Of a DNA stretch of 64,000 nt, positions 23,290-34,600 are shown piece after piece (positions within the stretch are counted from its first letter, which is position 1; the number at the start of each line of letters is the position of its first letter). The translations under genes were made by a program, and so were the position numbers. The notes beneath the pieces are model-generated. The model did not search any database. It was not told where the DNA came from and saw only the letters and a list, made by a program, of their open reading frames with translations. The stretch is taken from contig ML133454.1 in assembly GCA_003864495.1 (NCBI GenBank), forward strand, positions 1,831,149 to 1,895,148, given 5' to 3'. This stretch comes from Nemopilema nomurai. Taxonomy: Eukaryota > Cnidaria > Scyphozoa > Rhizostomeae > Rhizostomatidae.

Positions 23290-25473
23290 ATGTTCGGGAG
23301 ATTACGAGTTTTAAGTATTCCTAGCTTCCGACAAGCTGTGGATCAAGAACGTGACAAAAAATATACGGTAGGTGGAATCTTTATTTTGTTATCTTTGCCG
23401 TCATCCCTAGCATTGTAAGATGTGAATCTTAAGTATTTGTTGTTTGTGTTTTAGGCCTATCAAATTCAAATTGTATATAATGGAACAATTAAATCGATGG
23501 AGAAGAGATACAGTGAATTCTACGAGTTACACAAAAAGGTACGTTGGTAAGAGATTCTAGTAAATTGAAAAATGAAAGCCCTAAAGTGTGGGGTTTCATA
23601 AAACAGTAACTCTCATGTTATCCTCCTCAACTGAAATTTCTTTTCAATCACTGGACCATAGGTATTGTCTAAAACACCCCAATAAAATTTTGCTGACTTT
23701 CAATGTGCTGAATTCACCTGATCCATATAAAATGGCAGGCTCATCTGATTTCTGTTTGAGTAAGTTAAAATGAGTGTTTTTTGTTAGAGTTATATATTTC
23801 TATAAACGATACCTGTAAAATTACTGTAAATGAGACTTTTGTTGTAAGTTCTAGTACAAATTATCATCAGACTCTGATTTAGTCAGATTTAGTCTTTAAG
23901 CCATTTTCACTTTAGATCCAAAAGATTATGACAGTGAAGGCAGATTTTCCATCGAGGATGGCTTTGAGCAAAGACCACAAATTTTTGGAGTCAAGAAGGA
24001 TTGGCTTGGAAAACTATATGCAAGCAATTATACACGAGGGCGATGAGGAATTACCTGCTGAAGTTTATGATTTCTTTGAAGTTGGACCAGTGGCTCTAGC
24101 AAAAAATTCAGAGTAAGCTTTGAGCTTTGAATGAATTAAACTCAACAGTCTGTAATTGTTTTTACTTTATACTATACAGTAGCTCAATTTAAAGAAAAAA
24201 CAGAATCGTAACATTTTCCAGAAGTTTTGATAGAATTTGTAGAATTGTTAATGAGATGTATTTGTCAATTGAATGTCACATTAACACAGAATTATAGATG
24301 TACCAAGCTGTGTAATTTACAAAGGATGGATATAAATAATGCATGGGCTAGCCTTAAGAGTGGTCATCAGGCAGAACTTTCAAACTTGCTGCAGAAGGAT
24401 TCTTATTTTTATTACAGGGATGTTGATTCCATTGATGGAGAGATTGAGCCACAAAAGTAGGTCTTTAATATGCTGTTAGCTTTTGAATTTATTTTTTTTT
24501 TAATGTATCTTAGATTACAATAATCTCTCATCTAGAAAATTTACAAGTTTCTCATTTGAGAGCTTTGTCTTTCTAGCATTTTAGCAAAATTGGTTCTTGT
24601 CTAAATAAATAACCAAAAACCTTTCTTCTTCTAGACCTGTGAGCAAACATCAGCCTGTCATTCTTTTTGACAAACACCTGTATTTAGAGTTATCAGAGGA
24701 AGGTATATATAAAGATCCTGTCTTTTTCTAGTAAAGCACTTTTAAAATTTATAAAACTTAGTCTTGAGCCAATGTGGGTCATGAGTACCTGTTGTATTAA
24801 GATAAGAAATTTGACTTCAGTTTTTGATAGAAAGTATCAGCTATTTTCTGCCAAGATTTTAGCTCTAACTTCTAATTTGATGCAAAGAGGCAAACACTTT
24901 TCTACCCTCTCAATCAAGCTGCAAGTATTCATAAAAATGATTGGCACTACTTATAAATGAAGAGGGGATGGATGAAAAGTTACAAATGGATTTTTACCTT
25001 TGCAACCATTGATTTTACCAAATAGGCCTGTTTGCAGTCAATGCAATAGAGTTGTTACAGCCCCTTTCAGTTATCTCATGGCTTCAAATGTTGATAAATA
25101 GGCTCTCCTTGAAATATGTAATCATTTGCTCATTCCATCCATCTTTATATGTAACTTACCTTCATCTAGTAAAAAGAAAAACACATCTGTTCCACATTTG
25201 CCCTGTTTTTAATGCACCAAATGTCTTGTCTGCTCTGAATCAAGTTACAGCCTTGCCTGACATGAAGCAAACATTTTTTGAAAGACACAAACATGAACTT
25301 TTCATTTTCATGCAGTTTTTTCACTTTCAGTTTATAACTTTTCTAGGTTCTTTGTCTTTTTAATTGGTACTGTGATTCATTGCTGTTTTGTAGAAATGAA
25401 AGAGGAGAAGCAGCTTTTGGACGTAGTTTTACAAGGGTGCTTGCAAGGATTTTATGAAGAAGATGACCAATAA
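23290..25473 (+). CDS. PX-domain sorting nexin, SNX22/SNX24-like, complete, 6 exons
   Basis: Exons 23290-23367, 23455-23538, 23916-24112, 24298-24456, 24635-24702 and 25394-25473 give 221 aa in continuous phase. The phox-homology domain fills residues about 7-125. IPSFR opens the fold, KRYSEF (residues 43-48) carries the Arg that contacts the phosphoinositide 3-phosphate, and ESRRIGLENYMQ matches the second basic helix of the family. After the PX domain the chain ends in a short segment, PVILFD...LDVVLQGCLQGFY, that resembles the SNX22/SNX24 tail. There is no BAR domain. Human SNX24 and SNX22 are 169 and 193 aa, so this copy is slightly longer because of exon 4. A role in endosomal membrane binding follows from the family. 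I cannot decide between the SNX22 and SNX24 orthologues. Confidence 0.9.
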
Positions 25474-26135
25474 GGACAGAACACTGGAGCATGGTTGACA
25501 TGATGTGTCACATAAATTGATATTTAAAAAGTGACCAAACTGTTGTTCTTGTTTCAATATTTCTGCCTTTAATTTTTTCTCTAAGCACTTCCATTGATAA
25601 GAGATATTTTGTGACAATGAGGACAATTTTTTATTTGATGTTCTAGTAAAAATATGTAATTGATGCTTCTAGCAGTTTACTGACAATAATAATAGTGTGC
25701 TTGTTTGATAAGTAAAAACCAATTGAAGGTATATGTATTCTCCACAATCACAAACCATGCTTTAAAAAACCTAAAATAGGAAGAAAATCTTGGACAGGAT
25801 TTGATTCAAAACAATGGTGAGATGGAATTTGCATATTATAAACTTTCACTATTAAATTTTTGGCTTTTTCAACAATACATGGAAAGGTACAGTCCCTTTA
25901 AGGGTCCTTTCTCACATGATTTTCAGTTGCACAAATATCTACATTTATCAGAGTTTGGTACATCCTTATTCTTCAAATGATTTTGATGGCAAATGAGTAC
26001 TTTTTGTCTCTCTTCGTTGGATCCATTTGTGAGATGATTGGCAAAGTAACAAGTGATCTTATCCGACACAGTGACACAGCCAAGAAAACTAATCACCATT
26101 ATGCCATTATGCCAATCATTTTGCTGTTGAATTGA
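25474..26135. other. Convergent intergenic region, 3' UTRs
   Basis: This 662-bp gap lies between the stop codons of two genes that run toward each other, and probably consists mostly of 3' UTR. A minus-strand AATAAA at 25635-25630 could end the WASP-like transcript, and a plus-strand ATTAAA at 25851-25856 could end the sorting nexin. If both are used the transcripts overlap by about 220 bp. Confidence 0.4.
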
Positions 26136-29100
26136 TTAGTTGGATACTTCATCATCCCATTCTTCATCACCATAACCATCCTCTTCATCTTCTATATAAA
26201 TCAAAGCATCTTCTATTACTATACTAATAATAAGAATAAGAATACTTCTATTAAGTATAAACTTGAAAGTTGGAGATTCTCTCAACACCTTTTTAGCCAT
26301 TCTTTCAAAATTGTACCAACGTAACAAGATTACTGCCATCCAAAAGTTCCAAAATGCTTTACTTGAAAGTATCAAGCACTTTGTAATATCCAAACATTTC
26401 AAGAATGATAGGAAAGGGAAAGACCTGATGAATCCTGCAAAATTTTGCTTCTATCTCTGAGCACTTTTGTTAATGTTTCAGCCATTTCTCCAAAATGCTT
26501 CTCAAACATTGTATGTCTTCGTACATTCAGTTTACTCGATTTTACCTTGAAAGAAAAAGAAAACAGCTACAGTGGAACATTATTTGTCATAATAACTTTA
26601 TGCAGCCTATCTGTATCAAACGATCAAAAGAGACAACCAAGTATTTATAGACTAAATTTATAATACTTTTATCTTGGAATACTCTGACTGGCCACCAGAA
26701 GGCGAATAGACTTCTTTTTAAGCAAGTGCATAATTTCTTACTTTTCTTAGTTTTTTTCCAGCAACAATGCTCTTCAATAATTCAGCACGTGGATCAGATA
26801 CAGTAATACTTGAACTGTCTGCCTGAAAATAAAACTACCATTAAAATGATATTTTTAATACATAAAATTATTCATAAAATTTAGGATAGGCACTATTATT
26901 ATTCAAATATTATTATTCAAAATATTAAAATATTATTCAAAAGAATGACATGAAGAACAGACAATTTTTCCTATGTATAGGGTAGAAATGCTATGAAACC
27001 ATTAATAATACTTTATACTTTTGCAGCGTGAGAAATTCATGTACTACTCTGCAGTATGCTTATACCTAATACTTACACGATTTGAATCTTCTGCAGCAAC
27101 AACAGCAATATTCTCGTCAATGCTGGACCGCACTTCACAAGTTACATGTTGGTCTACCCCTGGACTCCTTTCTGCATTAACTGCAAAGTTTGCAACTGAT
27201 AATTGTTGCGTGGAAACTGCGTTGCTAGGTCTTGCTGTCAGCTGAACCGAAGTTGCGAACTGCAATTTGTCAAGAGATGGCAACGACGGGAATGAGAAGT
27301 TAGAGTTGTTTGACAAAATACTCTTTCTCGATGCTGAAAAAGCATTTGAAGACTTGGTTGAGGCTGTATCTAAGGCAGTTCCAGTCATTTCCATACGGCT
27401 TTCGGTAGCAAAACTCAGGGTCGCTGTTTCCCCTGGTACATCACAGCTATTTATTTGCCTAATATTGGGATCAACGTTCTCAGAAACGACAGGTGAAGTC
27501 GTCGAGTTGTCTCTCACGTTTGTCACGCTTGCATTTGAAGGACCATTGATAATACTCGTTGTTGATGCTATTACGGGCCAGTGATTCCCCATATCAAGAT
27601 CTACACGGTTCACCTTACAGGCGCCATCTGCAACCTTATTGTTACTCCTGCTTGACTCGACATTTTTCGTGGAATCGCGGCCATTGCTAGCTCGGCTAGT
27701 CAGCTTTAAGAACTCGGCCTGGGATACCTTGGGGTCTCTTGATGCCACCAGTAGTCGTATCATTGATGAGTGATGCTCTCTCTGCTTCTCGGCTATCTTC
27801 AATGCTGCTTTGTTATTATTACGCTGCAACTTCAGTCTTCGAGGCTCAAGCTGCGTCAATGACTCTATCAGCTGGTTTTTTTCATACCCCACTTGATGAA
27901 CCTTGTTTGTGCCAGATTCTTTTTTGTCATCCAGCAAAGTATCACACATTCCGTCGGAATCTGAGGTGATCTTCCTTCGCTTTGCAACGTCCTTCTCTTC
28001 ATCATGGTTATCTTCCTCACTCTCAAACTGGATAAGCACTATTCCATCCGCATCCTTCTTCTTTAGAACACTTGCACCTTGTCCTGTGCAATTGTCTGTG
28101 TAACCAGCCTCTTGATCAGAACTAGACAAAGACAAAAGCCTTTTCATTTATAGCTTAAAATTCACGCTAAGCATCGTAATAAATGCTACGATAGGTCAGA
28201 ATTCCGTTCAAGCACCTTTTCACGTACCAGTTAAGTTTCGCTTCCCTGCTTGCTCTTGTGCGTCTGGCTTCAGTACATGTTTTGACGTTGGATGTAATTT
28301 CGACAGCAGCAGGACTGTTGAATAGCGCTTGGTTCCGCTTGTCTCTCCTTGCCTTGATCGCTACAATGAGAATATCAGACGAATTGCTAATTGAAAAGCA
28401 ACAGTAAGAAATATGTCACAAACACGATTTCGTGGAACACCACATGCTTAGACTGGGAACCAAAATGACCTATGACTGGTAATACGGTGCCAATCTGCAA
28501 CATGTATTCGAGCTCAGCCGCAGCTGTATGTAATGTATGCTTTGTCGTTCTTTAAATAGTCACTATCACTTGGTTGTGTCACTTATTTTAACGCACAAAC
28601 ATTAAGATCAGTCAAAAATTAGTAAGCAGATCAAACCAAAATTAAGTACAGTGGTTTGTCTAGAACCTGTCAGTCGGTGACATTTTTGGATCAACAAGGA
28701 GGTACACATTTCCTGGCATTGCATGCCCTTGAACAAACATCGAGAAAATTGCTAAAAGGCTGTTGGAGAAATTGGAGAAAATGTCTGAGAAACAAAAAAA
28801 AATTTTGATGTATACTTGCAGCTCATTTTATCAAAGGTCAAAAGAAGAATAATTATGATTTTAAGAGAGTGGAAATGGTTCACCTGCTTGTCTTCCACGA
28901 AAAAACGCAATCCTCTGCCTGATAGCTTTGCAGAAGTATGAAGCCTCCTCGGCGTCACAGAAATTCAAGCCAATGTTACATTGCTAGACACGAATAAAGA
29001 TGTCAATGATGTGCAAAAATGACAAGAATCAGACACCATGCGTGAGTACTAAATCTTCTGCGGTGAAGTTTCGTTAACTGCAAGACAGAGTTTGGGTGCA

Positions 29101-30199
29101 CCACAGGTTGAACATGGAAAGAGAAATGTAAAGTGACTGGTCGTATATAAGAAATACTTACTGCTTGATTTCAAACAACAATTTTACAAATGATAAAATA
29201 AGTTTTAAAAGGACATGCCCTTCTACTTCAAACAAAAACCACACTCCTGCATAATAAACTTTTTACCATACAAAAGTCCTACCATTGACTTCATACACAT
29301 CAATAAAAATAAAGGCTTTTATGTATGAATATTTTTGATACTTTCAAACATAAATGTCTCCTTTACTTACATCTCCTTCAAACGTGTGAAAGCACTCTGA
29401 TACAGCATTATACTGAAACTGCCTGTACATCTCTTGCTCCCAAATCACTAAAGCGTCCTGGAGGAATGCAGAAGTGAAAAATTTGAACGTTTTCATTGAC
29501 ATCCAAATTCAGAATTCTGAAAACAAAAACCTATGATGATCATGCCTGTTTAACGATTATTAATTCTTCTTGTGTATTGAATGACAATACCTGTTTCCCA
29601 GTTTTAATGTTGAACATCCTGATGAAGTGCGACTTGACAGTGAAATCTTTGACGAAGCAAAGCACTCCAACCAGCTTGCAAGTCCACGCGGAGGAGTTCT
29701 TTGGATGGGCGAACCAAACTTGTGCGATTGTTGTTGCGAGTGCCTGGAGGTAAGCTTACCACATATTTTCAAATTAATAAAAGCGTAATTAAAAGTTCTA
29801 CAAAAGTATGGCGATTTGATGCTACTTTAAGGGGGCTGGTGTAAGAGATGTGCTTAATAGAAATCACCGAGATAAAATAATAAGGCAAAATATTGATTCA
29901 CTTTAAGTAAAAAATTCAAGGTTCACTGTTGACGGGACTTGACTCTTCACTCTTGTATGCAGTACATGGTAAAACGCTGACGAGAACGCAAAAGCAGGTG
30001 GGTTTGTCAAGCTGCTGCATTTGCACTTTACCTTCCTTCTGCTGCCGAGTGCCGCAAAAAGCTGCCTGTTCTCATCAGGATTCAGGAGACGCGATGCGAC
30101 ATTCTTGCCGTCTTGCCACACGACAGGCACTGGAATGCAAGCTTGTACTTGCTCGACGAAGCGCTCGGCTTCTTTTGCCTGCGCGGCATCCGTTATCAT
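26136..30199 (-). CDS. Non-canonical WASP-family actin nucleation promoter, complete, 9 exons
   Basis: Exons in transcript order: 30199-30032, 29743-29591, 29457-29371, 28983-28884, 28360-28228, 28121-27077, 26822-26742, 26545-26425, 26212-26136. They give 654 aa in continuous phase. A stop codon lies in frame upstream of the chosen ATG. Residues about 38-165 are a WH1/EVH1 domain like that of N-WASP: LLNPDENRQLF, then LCFVKDFTVKSHFIR, IWEQEMY, CFHTFEGD and IGLNFCDAEEA. A basic linker (ARRDKR) follows. Then comes a 350-residue polar, Ser/Thr/Asn-rich region with one helical Lys/Arg/Gln stretch. The C-terminus has one WH2 motif (DPRAELLKSIVAGKKLRK, 572-589), a central helix (EMAETLTKVLRDRSKIL) and an acidic tail with the key Trp (GDEEWDDE). 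I find no CRIB/GBD and no proline-rich segment, which is odd for a WASP. Arp2/3 activation is inferred from the tail. Confidence 0.88.
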
Positions 30200-30245
30200 A
30201 TTCGCCGCAGGCGTAGCTACTCACGAAGAGTTATGAAGGTTATCA

Positions 30246-30306
30246 CTCATGAAGAAAAGCCACAAAGTCATGCCATGAAGAAAAGCCATGAAGTCATGTC
30301 GTGAAG
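30246..30306. repeat. 26-bp tandem repeat upstream of WASP-like start
   Basis: Two full copies and one partial copy of a unit beginning CATGAAGAAAAGCCA lie about 50-105 bp upstream of the WASP-like ATG, probably in its 5' UTR or promoter. The copies differ at a few bases. Confidence 0.7.
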
Positions 30307-31174
30307 AAAAGAGGCAAAATTGTTTGCGACGAAATTCCAATTACTCGATTGCTGCATCACTAGAGAACGGTCTTATGTGACGTTTTATTGTGTTCTCTTC
30401 GTGAATCACCAAACGGTGAGGATACCTTTGAAGCCATTAAACAGCTGCGCATGCCCCAAATCTTGTTTCTCCATTGCTCAACATATAAAACACCCAAGGT
30501 GACGTCACCACACATCATACTCCATCAAGGGAACATTTGACTTTTTACGTATAACAACAGCAGCAGCAGCAGTAGTAGCAACAACAATAAAAAGGAATTC
30601 CTTTAAGCGATTTCAGTGGAAAAATCATCAATAGGAAAATTGTTTACTGTCAATCCTACAGCAATAATATATTATCGATACCATCTACCTAATCGATGCT
30701 TTATAGATAGCAAGATAGAGAGGCGGGTATCATGTAAAAGAAACGGTTGTGCATCTGCAAAACGTTTATTATTGTAAGTGATAAAACATCCAAAATGAAA
30801 ATCAAAAGCACCTCTAAAATATATTACATCACTTAACGATCTATCGATGATAAAAAAGATTCGGGCAGAGGTGGAGGTGGTTGTTAGAGGGCGCACTTGG
30901 AGGACCAAATTGGTATATCATATTAACAAGCGTATACTTGGCAGCAGAACATTGAAATGCAACCTTATCTCCTATGAGGCTTATACCTCTAAGAATGATC
31001 AACTCGAGAGCATACATCGGATACAAATAAGAGTTTGGTGTTAAAGGAAGTGCATAAAATTCGTACTCCTTCTTTTATTGAGAAAACCATGTTAACAAAA
31101 ACGTCCCTCTGGCACCACATAATAGAGGCATGGACCGTTTATTTTAACTAGTTCTGTTAACAAGTGCTTTCCGG
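30307..31174. other. Intergenic between WASP-like gene and UBA6
   Basis: Apart from the microsatellite at 30551-30592, no gene or RNA is recognisable. Both flanking genes run on the minus strand, so the upstream (high-coordinate) part probably contains the UBA6 3' UTR. A minus-strand AATAAA at 31143-31138 lies about 540 nt past the UBA6 stop. Confidence 0.4.
30551..30592. repeat. CAG/CAA/GTA trinucleotide microsatellite
   Basis: A run of about fourteen CAA, CAG and TAG-type triplets in intergenic DNA. It is not part of any exon I identified. Confidence 0.8.
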
Positions 31175-31355
31175 TACAATGGCTAGAAAAGCGGGACGAG
31201 TTTTCCATACGCTCTTCTTATCACCCTCTAGTATTTTCGATCCGCAACTGGCCATTTACTGGGCCAGCTTATGGTCATTTTCCGACTTTTTCATACTTTC
31301 CGACTAGGTTTAAAAAGTGTGGGAAAACTGGCTCCGTTTTTTCTAGCCATTGGTA
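31175..31355. mobile_element. MITE-like element, about 180 bp
   Basis: The left end (CAATGGCTAGAAAA near 31177, continuing to AGTTTTCC) and the right end (GGAAAACTGG...TTCTAGCCATTG, ending near 31352) form an imperfect inverted repeat of about 32 bp. Inner sequence with repeated CCGACTTTT/TTTCCGACT words also pairs partly. There is no coding capacity. The flanks carry TA on both sides. Confidence 0.65.
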
Positions 31356-31683
31356 ATTAGTTATGCGAATAAGACCTTAAAACTAGCTGAGTATAAAAAG
31401 GCCAGCTTTTTTTCATATTGAAAATCCAGATTTCACGATAATTTATCTCAATTGCAGCGACTAATCTATTGCTTAATCTAACTTCATTTTAGGTGATAGC
31501 TTGCGACATGAAGATCAAATGAATAATCTGGCTTCGGCTAGAAGCCGATACTCGGTTGTTAAGTTTATCAAACATTACTCGAAAGTGATTATCTGCACAA
31601 CATAAAATCTACATAGGTAGTACTACATTGTATTCAATTAGAAACACAGTTCAGTGGAATTAGTAAGAACAGTCCACGCTATT

Positions 31684-34600
31684 TCAGGTAAAAAAATACC
31701 TTACAGGGGGACAAGGTAACTCTTCATCATCGTCAGCATTACCTTGAAAACCAAGTGTCAAATCGAAATATGTCGCATCTGCATCCGGCTTAATTAAATC
31801 AATCAACCTGCAAAATGAAATCATTTATACCAAGAGTTCTTCATTTAAGCCGGAGACCTCAAGGACACTTTGATGGGTTGTGAAAAGGGTGGTTTGGAGC
31901 TAAAAAACTTATATACATATTTAGATTTTATTCAAACAAAAAATAGAAATTATACATATTTTAACTCTGTCCTTTACACGGATTTCCTGGTAAGTTGGCT
32001 ATATTTTTTGAATTGCATTTTTAGTCTGAATACCTGAATAACTCTCAAGTCAGGGTATGCCATTAAACTGACATCAAACTCATGACAAAGATGTCTGACC
32101 TAGTTATTGACACAAAGTAACTGCAGAGGGCAAAAATTACAAATCATGATTAAGTTGATTTGCTAAAAAGTTCTAATGACCACGTAGAGATATCAACAAG
32201 TTACCGCTTCCATAAAAATATGATTGCATTTACTAGAAAAGTCGCTTAAAAATTGGAAAGGCCTGTAAAAAGACCGCTAAAGATCGTTATTAAAAACAAG
32301 ACTGTACCTTGCTTTGAGCTTCCGTTCACTTCCAGGGAAACCAGGGATGTAAATAGGCCTTGGCCCATCCGTAATCATACTCACTGTAAGCTGATACTTG
32401 TCCTGTAATTGGCATCCAATTAGTAATTAGAGGCGACCAGTTTGAGTACCGGTCAACAAATCATACTTCAGCAGAAGTATCAAAAAGGAAAAGACACGTG
32501 AGAATGTATTTATGGTATCGTAGAAAAACTTCCTTAACTTTATACAAAAAACATACTTTGCCTATAAATTTATAAATAGCATGTTATGGATCAAAATTTG
32601 AATGGATGACAGAAACACGAGGGAGCATTCGAAAGTGCATGGATGAATAGTGAAACGACTGGCAAATCAGAATGTCACTTTTAAAACCTGGTACCTTGAA
32701 ATAATCCAAAAAATTTTGTACAGTGTAGTCTTGATGTCCATGAATGTCCCATCGGTCCCATTTAGTAAAGGTGACGCCATCTCTAAGGTTGGAGACACAA
32801 AAGATAAATAAAAGAATTTAATGTGAGCAGCATCAATACTATTGAGACATTTTGGTAACGTTCTCAAAATGATCGCAAATCTGACAATTATAGATTCAGT
32901 CGAGTCAAATACACACGTGAAAATTGGAATAGCAGTCTTACAATGGATATACTCTGAGAAAACGAGGACAGACTACAACAGCAATAGCCAACGAAAAAAG
33001 TAAACAAGTAGAAGACTGCATAAACCTTTGTAAAGGCTCTCTGCAATCTTGATATGTGATTAGCGTTACATTGATGGGTTCTAAAAGCACTGACTTAAAG
33101 AATGGCTTCTAAAAGTTTAAACGACTATAGCCAACAACTCTTACTTTATGTTTGTTTCAGGTGGAGTTTGTGGAAGAGTTTTAACAAAATACGGAACAGC
33201 TAAATTAATGAAATGATTTCGCATCTTCTCGTATGGGCGATTTGCAATTATCTTCAGCAACTCGATGGTAGCCTACAACAAAACAATTATCGTATAAGTA
33301 TATAAAATGACGAAACTTATAAACAAACACAACTACATTATTGCTTCGCTTATTACTTCAATACGCCAATCACAAGATTACGTACTCTCTTGAATCTAGC
33401 GACACGTCGTGATATTTCTGAACACAGCAAAAATGGCCTAGAAACAAACGGGTAGGTAGTGGTAGGTTTCAGTCGAAAAATCTTCCCTCGGTAAGAAAAA
33501 AGGTTTCATAAATCGATTTGCTTAGGATTTTCAAATTTGATTTATAGATCGCTTATTCTTATTTTCATACCCCTCAATATATTTGAGCAATTTGTCATTG
33601 AAAATGACTAAATACTTGGAAAAACTGTTTTGACGTAAAAAAAGTTAGATCCATCATTATACACGTGATCAATACATAGTTGGTTTTTATGTATTAGCCC
33701 GTGTATCATCTTCATCAACAGCTTTCAATTGTGATGCTCACTTTAACCGGCCATTGCAGCGTGTAATATTGCGAGTTTACAAAAATATTCCATTCCTCGT
33801 TTTTAGATTTCTAGGTTCTCGAGGAAAACTCAGCAAACAAAAATGGTCAAAATCATCATCGAAAGATCGCTAGGTCGCCCTACGACAGGCCAAGGTCCTC
33901 TGATCACCTTCTTCTACTAAGGCCTCGATCTAAGGCCTTCCTCTATTTCAGGCTAGTCAACAGACCTCGACCATTGTAAGAAAACATAGTTTTCCTTCAT
34001 TTTCCTGCAAAATAATCGCCCTACTTGTTCTGCACTCTGCGCCTATCATAGAGCACTGTAATTTATCTTCTGATTTGATAGCATTATTTGTTAAGTTGAA
34101 TATCTTTGTAAGATTTCTAACCATTTATATCAAATCGTTGATCGTACGAGTATTATTAATAGAGGTTTCTACTCTATATGCCTGCATTAATCGTTAAAGA
34201 ACTTTTGATGCCTCTGACTTCCATAGCCTATTTCATCGAACACAAAGTTGATTCATTTAGCTTCGAACGCCTCCCAATTTTTTTACTCATTTACTGCTTC
34301 GCCTGTGGTCCAGCTTCATCTGTTTCTCTTTCCTACAGATCGTTTCATTGGCAAAATGAGTTGCTATGTCTTCCTCTCTAAGCATTGAGAAAAAAATCAC
34401 TTATGATCGTCACTCTGTCGCTTTGATCTAGGGATTCTCGACGAAGCCTCGTATGGTGTACATTCTACCCTATCTTACGCCTAGAAAGCGTTGGATTGCG
34501 TCTAAAGATTTCAAAAAATTTACAATCAACAATCTCATTGATACATTGATAGATGAGTTTAAAATGTCCCCTGTCCATCAGATCTATTTGTCTTAATGAC

